From NCBI RefSeq assembly GCF_020400725.1, contig NZ_JAINVG010000033.1, positions 1 to 64,000 on the forward strand: a stretch of 64,000 nucleotides of DNA, in the 5' to 3' direction. This document shows positions 38,472-47,174 of the stretch, piece after piece. The DNA is from Streptomyces sp. NK15101. GTDB taxonomy: Bacteria > Actinomycetota > Actinomycetes > Streptomycetales > Streptomycetaceae. The notes below the pieces were generated by a model, which did no database searches, was not told the DNA's origin, and worked only from the letters and a program-made list of their open reading frames with translations. Within the stretch, counting starts at the first letter, position 1, and every line of letters starts with the position of its first letter. The position numbers were made by a program, and so were the translations under genes.

Positions 38472-39050
38472 TCAGGCGGAGGGACGGGCTCCCCTCGCGC
38501 GCCGGTGCAGGTGGACCGCCCCGCCCGCCACGGCACCGGCCAGCAGGACGCCGCCCAGGGCGAGCGGGACCTTCGCGGAGTCCCCCGCGGCCTCGGCGGC
38601 GGGTGCCGCCACGGCCTTCCCGGTGGAGCCCGCCACGGCCTTCCCGGCGGGGCCCGCCGCGCCGGCCGCCCAGCCGAAGCCGGCCTCGACGCCGCCGTGG
38701 GGCCGGCCGGAGATGCGGTAGGTGGCGGTCTGCTTGATCCGCGGCGGGCATTTCAGGGTGACCGTGTCCGTGCCGGAGACGGCGCCCTCCGGGACGACGA
38801 ACTCACCCACCAGGACGCCCGACCGGTCGCCGGGCAGGAGGTGGAACTTGCCACCCGCCTCCGACTCCCCCTTGCCGTAGGTCTCCTTGCCGCACGCGGT
38901 GGTGGTGACGGTGACGGTGGTGCCGGGCGAGGCGTTCAGGGGGGTGATGCGGACGTCGGACTCCCCCGGCGCGGCGAGTGCCGTGGGGGCGGACAGGACG
39001 ACGGCGCCGACGATCAGGCCGACCTGCAGGCCGGTGCGTACGAGACGCAT
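38472..39050 (-). CDS. Secreted, C-terminally membrane-anchored protein of unknown function
   Basis: 192 residues. Signal peptide at 1-27 (LVRTGLQVGLIVGAVVLSAP, then TALAAPGE). A beta-rich domain (VRITPLNASPGTTVTVTTTA, with two Cys) is followed by an Ala/Gly/Lys repeat region (AGPAGKAVAGSTGKAVAAPA). It ends in a hydrophobic helix (ALGGVLLAGAVAGGAVHL) and a basic tail. No LPxTG motif, so it is not an obvious sortase substrate. The layout is common among Streptomyces cell-surface proteins. GGAGAG precedes ATG 39050. Confidence 0.85.
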   Translation of the reverse strand: MRLVRTGLQVGLIVGAVVLSAPTALAAPGESDVRITPLNASPGTTVTVTTTACGKETYGKGESEAGGKFHLLPGDRSGVLVGEFVVPEGAVSGTDTVTLKCPPRIKQTATYRISGRPHGGVEAGFGWAAGAAGPAGKAVAGSTGKAVAAPAAEAAGDSAKVPLALGGVLLAGAVAGGAVHLHRRARGARPSA

Positions 39051-39372
39051 GCTTCTCTCCTTCGGTGGAGCTTTCCGGCCGGCTCCTTCGCGCGGCACCC
39101 GTGCTGTGCTCCGTGGACGAGGCAAAGGCCGGTGCGTGGCCCCCGCAACACGGGGAGCACGTTCGGCCGTCCTCCGGTCGGGCGCACGACCGCCGCCGGC
39201 CGGGTCGGTCACAGCAGGTCACCGCGGTGCGCGTGCCGCCTCCCGGGTGATCTCGCCCCGCACGCGAACGGACCAGCGCCCGTACGCCCGTACCCCATGG
39301 CCCCCGACCGGCCCCGGCCCGCCCGGGGGATCAGCGGTGGCGGGCCGGAACGGGCGCTCATAACTTCGCGAT
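39051..39372. other. Divergent intergenic region without a gene
   Basis: 322 bases between the divergent secreted-protein and beta-helix genes. CATAACT at 39358-39364 is a possible -10 close enough to ATG 39373 for a leaderless or very short leader transcript; I see nothing else. Confidence 0.4.
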
Positions 39373-40437
39373 ATGACGAAACGACAGATCGCCCTCCTGG
39401 CGTGCACAGCGGCCCTCGCGGCCTCGGGGCTCGGCGCCGCCGCGCCGTCGGCCCACAGCTGGTCGGTGCACCGGGTGAAGCCGGGCGAATCGATCCAGAA
39501 GGCCGTGGACTCCGCGCGCCCCGGGGACACGATCCTCCTCGCCCCGGGCACGTACCGCGAGAGCGTCCGCATCACCACCCCGCACCTGACGCTCCGCGGT
39601 TCGAGCGTCTTCCCCACCGTCATCGTGCCCGCGGGCACCCCCGGCGCCGACGCGTGCTCCCAGGCGGGCAACGGGATCTGCGTCACCGGCACCGAGGCCC
39701 GTCCCGTCGAGGGCGTGACCGTGCGCTCGCTGACCCTCCGGGGCTTCGCCAAGAACGGACTGTGGGCCAAGTGGACCGACCGCCTGCGCGTCCAGGGGGT
39801 CACCGCCGAGTCCAACGGCACCTGGGGCATCGCCCAGGAGCGGTCCGTACGCGGCGTGCTGAGGCACAACGTCGCCCGGAACAACGGAGACGCCGGGCTC
39901 TTCCTGGCCAACACCGTCACCGAGGAAGGAGGGGCCACCGACACCCACGGCACCGTCGTCAGCGGAAACCGCGTGTCCGGCAACCGGATCGGCATCACCG
40001 TCCGCCGCCTGCGGAACCTGACCGTCGACCACAACGAGGCGACCGGCAACTGCGCCGCCGTGTTCGTCGTGGGCGACGAGTCCACGCCGCGCGCCGGCGC
40101 CATGACCGTGCGCCGGAACAACATCCACGAGAACAACAAGCTGTGCCCGAAGACCCCGCGCCTGCCCGCCCTGCAGGGCTCGGGCATCGTGATCACCGGC
40201 GCCGAGGACACCGTCGTCGCGCACAACCGGGTCGAGGACAACGTGGGCAGCTCGCCGCTCTCGGGCGGCATCGTGCTGTTCAAGAGCTTCGTGGGCGTCC
40301 CCAACGAGCGGATCGAGATCCGCGACAACGTGGCGCTGCGCAACGGCGCCGCCGACCTCGCCGACCGGGACGTCTCCAAGACCAACACCTTCCGTCACAA
40401 CACCTGCGGCGTCTCCGAGCCCGCGGGCATGTGCTGA
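39373..40437 (+). CDS. Secreted right-handed parallel beta-helix protein
   Basis: 354 residues. Signal peptide at 1-27 (ALLACTAALAASGLGAAAPS). The mature part starts with the usual VKPGESIQKAVDSARPGDTI and LLAPGTYRESVRI, then beta-helix turns (GTVVSGNRVSGNRIGITVRR, VAHNRVEDNVGSSPLSGGIV). Members bind or cleave polysaccharides, or have structural roles; no pectate-lyase catalytic residues are evident. No clear ribosome-binding site. Followed by the methyltransferase after 50 bases, possibly in one transcript. Confidence 0.88.
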   Translation: MTKRQIALLACTAALAASGLGAAAPSAHSWSVHRVKPGESIQKAVDSARPGDTILLAPGTYRESVRITTPHLTLRGSSVFPTVIVPAGTPGADACSQAGNGICVTGTEARPVEGVTVRSLTLRGFAKNGLWAKWTDRLRVQGVTAESNGTWGIAQERSVRGVLRHNVARNNGDAGLFLANTVTEEGGATDTHGTVVSGNRVSGNRIGITVRRLRNLTVDHNEATGNCAAVFVVGDESTPRAGAMTVRRNNIHENNKLCPKTPRLPALQGSGIVITGAEDTVVAHNRVEDNVGSSPLSGGIVLFKSFVGVPNERIEIRDNVALRNGAADLADRDVSKTNTFRHNTCGVSEPAGMC

Positions 40438-40487
40438 CCGTCCCTCCCCCACCCGTACGGCACGACAGCAAAGGCAAGGCGAAAGAG

Positions 40488-41516
40488 ATGACGACCGTCG
40501 ATTCCGCTCCCCCGCCGCCCATGCGGCTGAGAGAACTCGTCTTCGGCGCGGCGTGCGCCGCCGCCGTGCGCGCGGCCGCCCGCCTGGGCGTGGCCGACGC
40601 CCTGGGCGACACGCCCATGACCGCGGAGGACCTCGCGGCCGAGGTGAAGACCGAACCGCGCACCCTGCGGCGGTTGTTGCGCGCCCTGTCCTGCCAGGGC
40701 GTGTTCACCGAGCAGCCCGACGGCACCTTCGCGCACACGGAGATGTCCCGTCTGCTGCGCGAGGACGACCCGCACAGCCTGCGCTACATCGCGCTGTGGT
40801 GCACCGAGCCCTGGACCTGGGACGTCTGGCCCAAGCTCGACGAGGCGGTGCGCTCCGGCCGGAACGTCTTCGAGGACGTGTACGGACGGGAGTTCTTCTC
40901 GTACCTCAACGAGGAGGCGCCCGAGTCCGCGTACGTGTTCAACCGGGCCATGACGACGTCGAGCAGGCAGTCGGCCGAGGACGTCGCCGGACTGCTCGAC
41001 CTGGACGGGGCCTCCTCCGTCGTGGACATCGGCGGCGGTCAGGGCCACGTCCTGGCGAGCCTCCTCGAGAAGCACCCCGCGCTGCACGGCACGCTGCTCG
41101 ACCTGCCGGCGGTGGTCGGCAACGCCGATCCCCGGCTGCGGGAGGGCGGCTCGCTCGCCTCCCGGGTGCGGATCGAGCCCGGTGACTGCCGGGAGGACAT
41201 CCCGGTCCGGGCCGACGTCTACATCATCAAGAACATCCTGGAGTGGGACGACGACAGCACGCGCAGGACGCTGGCGAACGTCCGGAAGGCGGCGCGGCCC
41301 GGAGCCCGCGTCGTCGTCATCGAGAACCTCGTGGACGACACCCCGTCGATGAGGTTCACGACGGCCATGGACCTGCTGCTGCTGCTCAACGTCGGCGGCG
41401 CGAAGCACACCAGGCAGAGCATGGTGGAGCGGCTCACGGACGCCGGGCTCGTCATCGGCGAGGTCCGTCCGGTCAACGCGTACCTCCACGCCTTCGAGTG
41501 CACCGTGCCCGCCTGA
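40488..41516 (+). CDS. SAM-dependent O-methyltransferase (acetylserotonin-OMT type)
   Basis: 342 residues. N-terminal dimerisation domain (AAAVRAAARLGVADALGDTP, LRRLLRALSCQGVF), then a methyltransferase domain with SAM-binding VVDIGGGQGHV at about residue 178. Polyketide and phenazine O-methyltransferases have this layout. It ends 91 bases from the last whiE-type gene, facing it across a shared terminator. It could methylate the spore pigment or be unrelated (inference). GAAAGAG precedes ATG 40488. Confidence 0.9.
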   Translation: MTTVDSAPPPPMRLRELVFGAACAAAVRAAARLGVADALGDTPMTAEDLAAEVKTEPRTLRRLLRALSCQGVFTEQPDGTFAHTEMSRLLREDDPHSLRYIALWCTEPWTWDVWPKLDEAVRSGRNVFEDVYGREFFSYLNEEAPESAYVFNRAMTTSSRQSAEDVAGLLDLDGASSVVDIGGGQGHVLASLLEKHPALHGTLLDLPAVVGNADPRLREGGSLASRVRIEPGDCREDIPVRADVYIIKNILEWDDDSTRRTLANVRKAARPGARVVVIENLVDDTPSMRFTTAMDLLLLLNVGGAKHTRQSMVERLTDAGLVIGEVRPVNAYLHAFECTVPA

Positions 41517-41538
41517 CCCGGGCCGCCCACGGGGCGGG

Positions 41539-41591
41539 AAACCCGAGGCCGCCCGCTCCGCGTCTGACGCGGGGCGGGCGGCCTCGGGTTT
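41539..41591. terminator. Bidirectional terminator
   Basis: AAACCCGAGGCCGCCCGC pairs perfectly (18 pairs) with its complement, and the loop holds an inner CCGCG/CGCGG stem. Terminal A and T runs on both sides suit termination in both directions, for the methyltransferase and the whiE-type operon. Confidence 0.92.
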
Positions 41592-41606
41592 CACCGGGTT
41601 CCCGGC

Positions 41607-41939
41607 TCAGGAGCCGGCGTCCCGCTCCCAGCGGTAGAAGCAGTGCGCCATGGCGTCCTTGGGGCTGCGCCAGGTCGTCGGGTCGTACGCGCTGACGTAC
41701 GCCGACAGGCGCTCGCTGACGCCGCGGAACTCGGGGTGTCCGGCCAGTCTGGCGACGTTCGGCGCCGGGTCCTGCTCGGACTCGATGAGGTGCAGGTAGA
41801 CGTCGCCGAACTGGAACAGGCTGCGACGGGCGACCCCCACCAGGTGCGGCAGCTCGCCGCGGTCGGAGTCGGCGAACACGTCCGCGATCGCGGGCGCCGA
41901 GCCGGGCGCCATGCGGGCGACGATCAGAGCGTGGTGCAT
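41607..41939 (-). CDS. whiE-ORFVII: TcmI-family polyketide cyclase, spore pigment (whiE ORFVII type)
   Basis: 110 residues. Ferredoxin-like fold cyclase of type II polyketides (PF04673): MHHALIVARMAPGSAPAIAD, LPHLVGVARRSLFQFGDVYL and MAHCFYRWERD. It directs closure of later rings in aromatic polyketides. GGAAGGAAA precedes ATG 41939. It is the last gene of the minus-strand spore-pigment operon, 35 bases after the aromatase. Confidence 0.92.
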   Translation of the reverse strand: MHHALIVARMAPGSAPAIADVFADSDRGELPHLVGVARRSLFQFGDVYLHLIESEQDPAPNVARLAGHPEFRGVSERLSAYVSAYDPTTWRSPKDAMAHCFYRWERDAGS

Positions 41940-41974
41940 CGGTTTCCTTCCTCGGATGGTCCTGCCGGCGTCCG

Positions 41975-42454
41975 TCAGGCGGGCGTGACCGGTGCGCTCT
42001 GCCGCTCGCGCGCGGCCTGCACGATGCGGTCCCGGATCAGGGCCATCTGGGTGCGGGAGTTGCGGTTGATGTTGTCCGTCATCCACGCGTCGTCGACGGG
42101 GGCGTCGGGCTTCATCGCGAAGTCCTGGACCCACCGCATCTGGACGCCGCCGGGCAGTTCCTCGTACTCCCAGGCGATGTCCATGTGCGCGAACGGCCCG
42201 GTCTCGACGCGGCGGGCCCGGACCCTGCGGTTCTCGCGGTCCGTGGTGCGCTCCGACACCCAGCTCCAGACCTTCCCGTTCTCGTCGGGGTGCATGGTCA
42301 GGCGGAAGGTGGTCGTGTCGCCCTCCCGCTTCAGGATCTCGACCGAGGCGTACTCGCTGAAGAGCCGGGGCCAGTTCTCGATGTCGTTGGTGATGTCCCA
42401 GACGAGGTCGAGGGGGGCGTCGATGGTGATGCTGTTGTCGGTGTGTCCGGACAC
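41975..42454 (-). CDS. whiE-ORFVI: Polyketide aromatase/cyclase, SRPBCC fold (whiE ORFVI type)
   Basis: 159 residues, single START/Bet v1-like domain. HTDNSITIDAPLDLVWDITN and DIENWPRLFSEYASVEILKR at the N-terminus and WVQDFAMKPDAPVDDAWMTD are typical of WhiE/TcmN aromatases, which fold and aromatise the first ring of the polyketide. Start is GTG 42454, one base after the ACP stop and seven bases after GGAG. Confidence 0.93.
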   Translation of the reverse strand: MSGHTDNSITIDAPLDLVWDITNDIENWPRLFSEYASVEILKREGDTTTFRLTMHPDENGKVWSWVSERTTDRENRRVRARRVETGPFAHMDIAWEYEELPGGVQMRWVQDFAMKPDAPVDDAWMTDNINRNSRTQMALIRDRIVQAARERQSAPVTPA

Positions 42455-42455
42455 G

Positions 42456-42713
42456 TCAGACTCCTGCGAGGGTGTTGTTGACGAGGGCGACGAACTCCGC
42501 CGGCGTCTTGCAGCGCTCGGCGTCGGTGGGCAGCGCCACGCCGTGCCGGTTCTCCAGCTCGCCGACGATGCCGAGGAGGCCGAGCGAGTCGACGCCGAGG
42601 CCGCTGAACGGGGTCTCGGGGTCCTTCTCGAGCTGTGCGGCGTCGACGGTGACGCCGGCCGACTGCTTCATCAGCGCGGCCAGTTCGCCGAAGGTGAGTC
42701 CGGTGGTGATCAT
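42456..42713 (-). CDS. whiE-ORFV: Type II PKS acyl carrier protein (whiE ORFV type)
   Basis: 85 residues. Four-helix ACP whose phosphopantetheine Ser is in GVDSLGLLGIV at about residues 40-50. It carries the growing poly-beta-keto chain between KS-alpha/KS-beta and the cyclases. ATG 42713 follows the KS-beta stop by 26 bases. Confidence 0.95.
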   Translation of the reverse strand: MITTGLTFGELAALMKQSAGVTVDAAQLEKDPETPFSGLGVDSLGLLGIVGELENRHGVALPTDAERCKTPAEFVALVNNTLAGV

Positions 42714-42739
42714 GTGCGTTTCTCCTTCCCCGCCCGGTC

Positions 42740-43990
42740 CTACCGGGCGAGTCCGCCACCGCGGCGCACGATGAGCGCCGCGTTGGATCCCATGAGTCCC
42801 CTGCTGAGGACGAGGGCCGTGCGCAGCTCGGCGGGCCGAGCGCGGGACATCACCACGTCGAGGTCGCAGTCGATGTCGTACACGTTGGGGGTGGGGGGCA
42901 CGAGGCCGTGTTCCATGGCGAGCACGGCGGCCGCGGTGTCCAGTACGGGTGCCCCGCAGTAGGCCCGGCCGTAGCCGGTCTTGGGTGCCGTCACCGGGAT
43001 GCGCGTGGCGTGCGCGCCCAGCACGTCGGCGAGCGCCAGCGCCTCGGCGCGGTCCGCCTCCGGTACGCCGAGGGCGTCGGGGAAGACGACGTCGATCTCC
43101 TCCGGGGCGCAGCCGGCCTCGTCGAGGGCGACCCGGATGGCCTGGGCGAGTCCCTCCCGGGACTCCTTCCAGCGGGAGGCGCCGGTGAAGGTGGCGCCGT
43201 GGCCGGCGACGGTGGCCCGTACGGTCGCGCCCCGGTCGAGGGCCCGGGTCTCGTCCTCGACGAGGAGCATGGCGCCGCCCTCGGCGGGGACGAAGCCGCA
43301 GGCCTTGGCCGTGAAGGGGCGGTAGGCGCGGTCCGGGTCCTCGACGGTGCTGAGCTCGGGGTAGCCGAGCTGGCACACCATCGAGTACGGGGCGAGGGGG
43401 GCCTCCGCGGCGCCGACGACCAGCGCGTCGGTCCCCCGCCGGACGGCGCGGGCGGCGTGGGCGAGGGCGTCGAGGCCGCCGGCCTCGTCGCTCGCGACCA
43501 CCCCGCACGGGCCCTTGAAGCCGTGCCGGATGGAGATCTGGCCGGTGCTCGCGGCGTAGAACCAGGCGATGGACTGGTACGGGCCGACGAACTTGGAGCC
43601 CTGTCCCCACAGTTTCTGCAGCTCGCGCTGGCCGAACTCGCCGCCTCCCGATCCGGCGGCGGTGACGACGCCGACGGAGAAGGGGTCCTCGGGTCCCTCC
43701 TCGTGGGCCAGGCCGGCGTCGTCCAGGGCGAGCGCGGCGGCCGCCATGGCGTAGTGGGTGAACCGGTCGGTCTGGACGAGGAAGCGCTCCTCGATGAGGG
43801 CCGAGGCGTCGAAGCCCTCGACCTGGCCCGCGACCTTGAGGGGCAGGTGCTCGCAGCCCTCGCGGGTGATCCGGTCGAGAACGCCGAGGCCTTCCCGGAC
43901 GGACTTCCAGTACGCGTCGGTGCGCAGTCCGTTGGGGGCGATCACACCGATGCCGGTGACGGCCGCCCGTCGTGGCCGCTGTGTGCTCAT
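42740..43990 (-). CDS. whiE-ORFIV: KS-beta / chain length factor (whiE ORFIV type)
   Basis: 416 residues. Thiolase-fold partner of KS-alpha that sets chain length. It aligns over its full length with KS-alpha, but the active-site Cys is missing, as expected: the segment reads VVASDEAGGLDAL. The residue at the Cys position is Glu169, whereas most chain length factors have Gln there. ATG 43990 overlaps the KS-alpha stop (ATGA), ensuring equal amounts of both halves of the heterodimer. Confidence 0.95.
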   Translation of the reverse strand: MSTQRPRRAAVTGIGVIAPNGLRTDAYWKSVREGLGVLDRITREGCEHLPLKVAGQVEGFDASALIEERFLVQTDRFTHYAMAAAALALDDAGLAHEEGPEDPFSVGVVTAAGSGGGEFGQRELQKLWGQGSKFVGPYQSIAWFYAASTGQISIRHGFKGPCGVVASDEAGGLDALAHAARAVRRGTDALVVGAAEAPLAPYSMVCQLGYPELSTVEDPDRAYRPFTAKACGFVPAEGGAMLLVEDETRALDRGATVRATVAGHGATFTGASRWKESREGLAQAIRVALDEAGCAPEEIDVVFPDALGVPEADRAEALALADVLGAHATRIPVTAPKTGYGRAYCGAPVLDTAAAVLAMEHGLVPPTPNVYDIDCDLDVVMSRARPAELRTALVLSRGLMGSNAALIVRRGGGLAR

Positions 43991-45255
43991 CGTGTCCTCC
44001 CGCCCGGCCCGGTCAGGAGCACGGCGGACTGGAAGCCACCGAAGCCGCTGCCGACGGAGAGCACGTTCCTCAGCTTCCGGGGGCGGGCGGTGCGCGGCAC
44101 GTAGTCCAGGTCGCACTCGGGGTCGGGGATCTCGTAGTTGGCGGTCGGGGGCACCACCTGGTGCTTCAGGGCGAGCACGCAGGCGGCGACCTCTATCGCG
44201 CCGATCGCGCCGAGCGAGTGGCCCACCATGGATTTGATGGAGCTCATGGGCGTGTCGTACGCGTGGGAGCCCAGGGAGCGCTTGACGGCGGCCGTCTCGT
44301 GCCGGTCGTTCTGGCGGGTTCCCGAGCCGTGCGCGTTGACGTAGTCGATCGCCGTGGGGTCGAGCCTGGCCTGGTCGAGCGCGGTGTCGATCGCCCGGGC
44401 CATCTCCACTCCCTCACCGGTCAGACCGGTCATGTGGTAGGCGTTGCCGTAGGTGGCGTAGCCGCTGATCTCGCAGTAGACGTGCGCGCCGCGGGCCCTG
44501 GCGTGCTCGTACTCCTCCAGGACGAGGACCGCCGCGCCCTCGCCCATGACGAAGCCGTTGCGGCGGTCGTCGAAGGGCTTGGAGGCGTGCTCGGGGTCGT
44601 CGTTGTCGGGCGACGTGGCTTTGATGGCGTCGAAGCAGGCCATGGTGATCGGGGAGATCGGCGAGTCCGACGCCCCGGCTATGACGACGTCCGCCCTGCC
44701 CTCCTCGATGGTGTGGAAGGCGTAGCCGACGGCGTCGAGGCCGGAGGTGCAGCCGGTGGAGACGGTCTGCACCGGGCCCTGGGCGCCGAACTGCTCGGCG
44801 ACCACCGAGGCGAGCGTGCTGGGCGCGAACGCCAGGTGCAGCTTCGGGTCGGCGGCGCGGTGGTCCACGTCCCACCGCTGTCCGCGCTCGCTGACCAGGA
44901 CGTAGTCGTGCTCCAGGCGGGTGGTGCCGCCGACGGCGCTGCCGAGGCTGACGCCGACGCGCCAGGGGTTCTCGGTGGCGGTGTCGAGCCCGGAGTCCCG
45001 TACGGCTTCTCCCGCGGCGACGACGGCGAACTGGACGTACCGGTCGTTGTGCTCGCTCAGTTCGGGAGGCAGGCCGTGGGCGTACGGGTCGAAGTCGCAC
45101 TCGGCGGCGATGCGGGAGCGCAGGCCGACGGGGTCGAACAGGGTGATGCCGCGGGTCGCCGTCCGCCCCTGGGCGAGGAGGTCCCAGAAGGCCGCCGTGC
45201 CGGTGCCGCCCGGTGCGACCACGCCGATGCCGGTGACGGCCACGCGCCGGGTCAC
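43987..45255 (-). CDS. whiE-ORFIII: KS-alpha, type II PKS ketosynthase (whiE ORFIII type)
   Basis: 422 residues. Condensing enzyme that adds malonyl units to the chain. Active site TVSTGCTSGLDAVG with Cys169, then the two His in VNAHGSGTRQND and KSMVGHSLGAIG. The start is GTG 45255, overlapping the cupin stop (GTGA). With the SchA/CurD, cupin and divergent hydroxylase genes, the order matches spore-pigment clusters rather than antibiotic clusters. The likely product is the grey or brown spore pigment made late in sporulation. Confidence 0.96.
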   Translation of the reverse strand: MTRRVAVTGIGVVAPGGTGTAAFWDLLAQGRTATRGITLFDPVGLRSRIAAECDFDPYAHGLPPELSEHNDRYVQFAVVAAGEAVRDSGLDTATENPWRVGVSLGSAVGGTTRLEHDYVLVSERGQRWDVDHRAADPKLHLAFAPSTLASVVAEQFGAQGPVQTVSTGCTSGLDAVGYAFHTIEEGRADVVIAGASDSPISPITMACFDAIKATSPDNDDPEHASKPFDDRRNGFVMGEGAAVLVLEEYEHARARGAHVYCEISGYATYGNAYHMTGLTGEGVEMARAIDTALDQARLDPTAIDYVNAHGSGTRQNDRHETAAVKRSLGSHAYDTPMSSIKSMVGHSLGAIGAIEVAACVLALKHQVVPPTANYEIPDPECDLDYVPRTARPRKLRNVLSVGSGFGGFQSAVLLTGPGGRTR

Positions 45256-45707
45256 TCGAGGGCCCCCTCCGGCTCGAGCGCTCGTCCATGGGCGCCGTCG
45301 CAGGAGTGCGGTGCCGTCGCGGGCGTGTCCTCGGTGTCGACGTGACCGAGGCTCGGGTGCGGGGCGAGAGGGCCCAGGTGGAAGACCATGCGGGCCTCCA
45401 CGTTGCCGACGTTGCGGAACCGGTGCCGGACGTCGACGGGGATCAGCAGTCCCTGGTCCGGCCGGAGCGTGTGCGTCTCGCCGTCCAGGTCCACTTCGAG
45501 CTCGCCCTGGACGACGTACACGAACTCCTCGGAGTACGGGTGGTAGTGCTCGCCGATGCGGTCGCCCGGCTGGATGAGGGCCAGCCCCATGAAGCCGCTG
45601 GTGGAGCCCACGGTGGCGGGCGTGAGCATGGCCCGCAGGTCACCTCCGCGTCTGCGGTTGGGTTCCGTGTCGCTCAGGTTCACGATGAGCGGACGCTGCT
45701 GGAGCAT
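45252..45707 (-). CDS. whiE-ORFII: Cupin-fold spore pigment protein (whiE ORFII type)
   Basis: 151 residues. Single cupin domain: metal-binding motif 1 is GEHYHPYSEEFVYVVQGELE at about 65-84; motif 2 (PVDVRHRFRNVGN) follows. The role in pigment synthesis is unclear; an oxygenase or cyclisation helper has been suggested for such cupins. GGAGG lies seven bases before ATG 45707. The C-terminal 30 residues are less conserved. Confidence 0.92.
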   Translation of the reverse strand: MLQQRPLIVNLSDTEPNRRRGGDLRAMLTPATVGSTSGFMGLALIQPGDRIGEHYHPYSEEFVYVVQGELEVDLDGETHTLRPDQGLLIPVDVRHRFRNVGNVEARMVFHLGPLAPHPSLGHVDTEDTPATAPHSCDGAHGRALEPEGALE

Positions 45708-45757
45708 TTGATACCTCCGGGTGTGGCGATGACATGTGACGCACGGTCGGGCACGGG

Positions 45758-45796
45758 CCCACCGTGGGGGGCCGAGGGGCGAGGGCCCACGGTGGG
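45758..45796 (-). other. Stem-loop between whiE-ORFI and ORFII
   Basis: CCCACCGTGGG and CCCACGGTGGG can pair over 11 bases. It lies in the 113-base gap after ORFI and may protect or attenuate the operon transcript. Confidence 0.4.
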
Positions 45797-45820
45797 GCCG
45801 GGGGGCCTGGAACCGTTCCC

Positions 45821-46942
45821 TCAGGAATCGGCCGCGCGGCGGTCGGTGACCGGCAGCATGTCGGCGTGCGACAGGAGCCGGTTGAGGTTGCGCTCGTTGT
45901 CCAGGGGGCCCTCGACGCCGATCGCGGCACCGTCGAGGAGGCGTTCGAGCACCTTGGCCTTCCGCTCGCCCTTGACGCCGAGGGCGGCGACGGGATCGAG
46001 GTCGAGGTCGCCCTCGACGTCGACGAGGCGCACCACGACGTCGTCGCGCTGGAAGACGGTGCTGCCGTACACGGGGCTGTCGGGGTCGACCGCCGCCTCC
46101 GCGTCCTGCTGGGCGAGCAGCCGGGCCAGGTCCGAACCGCGGCCCTGCTTGGCCGGGTAGTACAGGGCGTGGCGCCGCAGGCCGGCCGGCTCGGGGCGGG
46201 CGGAGACCACGTGGTGCACGGCCGGGAGGGCCGCGCGGGTGAAGAAGACCCGGGCCGACTCGGGGTCGGTGAGGTCCCGGTCCTGCTCCAGGTAGGGGTT
46301 GATGGCCTCCTCGACGGCCCGGACCCCGGGCTGCCGGGCGACGTGCCGCAGCGCGGACAGGAGGTCGCCCTCCACCTCGACGGCCCGCACGACGCGGTTG
46401 CCGTGCATGAACAGCGAGGTGCGGCGCAGCCGCGTGTTCTCGTCGACCTGTGCCTCGGGCGACTCGTAGCCGGCCAGGAGCTCCGCGACCTTCGACTCGG
46501 AGCCGGGCTTGACGGTGAAGGTGAGCGCGTGACGGGTCACTCCGTCGCCCACGCGGGCCGCCACCTGCTCGCCCGAGGCGGACTCGGGAGTGAGAGGCCG
46601 CTGTGCGCCGGTCTCCCGGAGGATGCTGTAGCGCATGGACCGGGTGTCCCGGACGCAGCTGTGCATCGGCTTGACCATCTCGACGTGCTCCTCGCTGTTC
46701 ACCCAGGCGAGGAAGGGCGGGGCGCTCTCCCACTCGCTGGTGATCAGCCACTGCGAGGGGTTCTCGATGGACTGGCACAGCTGGTCGCTGATGTGGCCGG
46801 GGACGCCGGCCACCTGCTTGCGCATGACCTCGTACGCCTCCAGGAACTGCTGCTGGGCTCCGTCGTACAGGTCGAGCAGCAGGATCACCCGCAGCCTGGA
46901 CCCGTCGAACACCGACTGCGATATGCGTGCCGTGGTGGTCAT
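45821..46942 (-). CDS. whiE-ORFI: SchA/CurD-like spore pigment protein (whiE ORFI type)
   Basis: 373 residues. The N-terminal 110 residues (LRVILLLDLYDGAQQQFLEA, GHISDQLCQSIENPSQWLIT) are an ABM/dimeric alpha-beta-barrel domain. Two more such modules follow (RHALTFTVKPGSESKVAELL; LRRHALYYPAKQGRGSDLAR), the SchA/CurD region. These proteins are found only with spore-pigment PKS; the exact step is not known. Start at ATG 46942 with GAGG nine bases upstream; the frame is open another 84 bases. First gene of the seven-gene operon. Confidence 0.92.
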   Translation of the reverse strand: MTTTARISQSVFDGSRLRVILLLDLYDGAQQQFLEAYEVMRKQVAGVPGHISDQLCQSIENPSQWLITSEWESAPPFLAWVNSEEHVEMVKPMHSCVRDTRSMRYSILRETGAQRPLTPESASGEQVAARVGDGVTRHALTFTVKPGSESKVAELLAGYESPEAQVDENTRLRRTSLFMHGNRVVRAVEVEGDLLSALRHVARQPGVRAVEEAINPYLEQDRDLTDPESARVFFTRAALPAVHHVVSARPEPAGLRRHALYYPAKQGRGSDLARLLAQQDAEAAVDPDSPVYGSTVFQRDDVVVRLVDVEGDLDLDPVAALGVKGERKAKVLERLLDGAAIGVEGPLDNERNLNRLLSHADMLPVTDRRAADS

Positions 46943-47065
46943 CCGGCGCACCTCTTTCTCCTCTGCGAGAGCGGGAAGGGACCGCCTGACCGGGAAGGCC
47001 GGGGTCGTCATGTACCGAACCTTCACGCGACCCCGAGATCCACGCGAGCCCCACGGGGCGGATGA

Positions 47066-47089
47066 GTGAACCGCGCGTCATTCGGGTGG
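47066..47089 (+). promoter_or_regulatory. Candidate sporulation-sigma promoter for ORFVIII
   Basis: GTGAA at 47066 and GGGTGG at 47084, 13 bases apart, loosely resemble the GTTT/GGGTAT boxes of sigma-B/F-type promoters. In S. coelicolor the divergent whiE hydroxylase promoter depends on sigma F. The match is imperfect. Confidence 0.25.
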
Positions 47090-47174
47090 CTCGCGCGCAC
47101 GGTCCCCGGCCCGGCCGGGCAGGCATCTGCATCCCATCCCCGACCCGCGTCACCGGTGACGCTGGAGGCCATCG

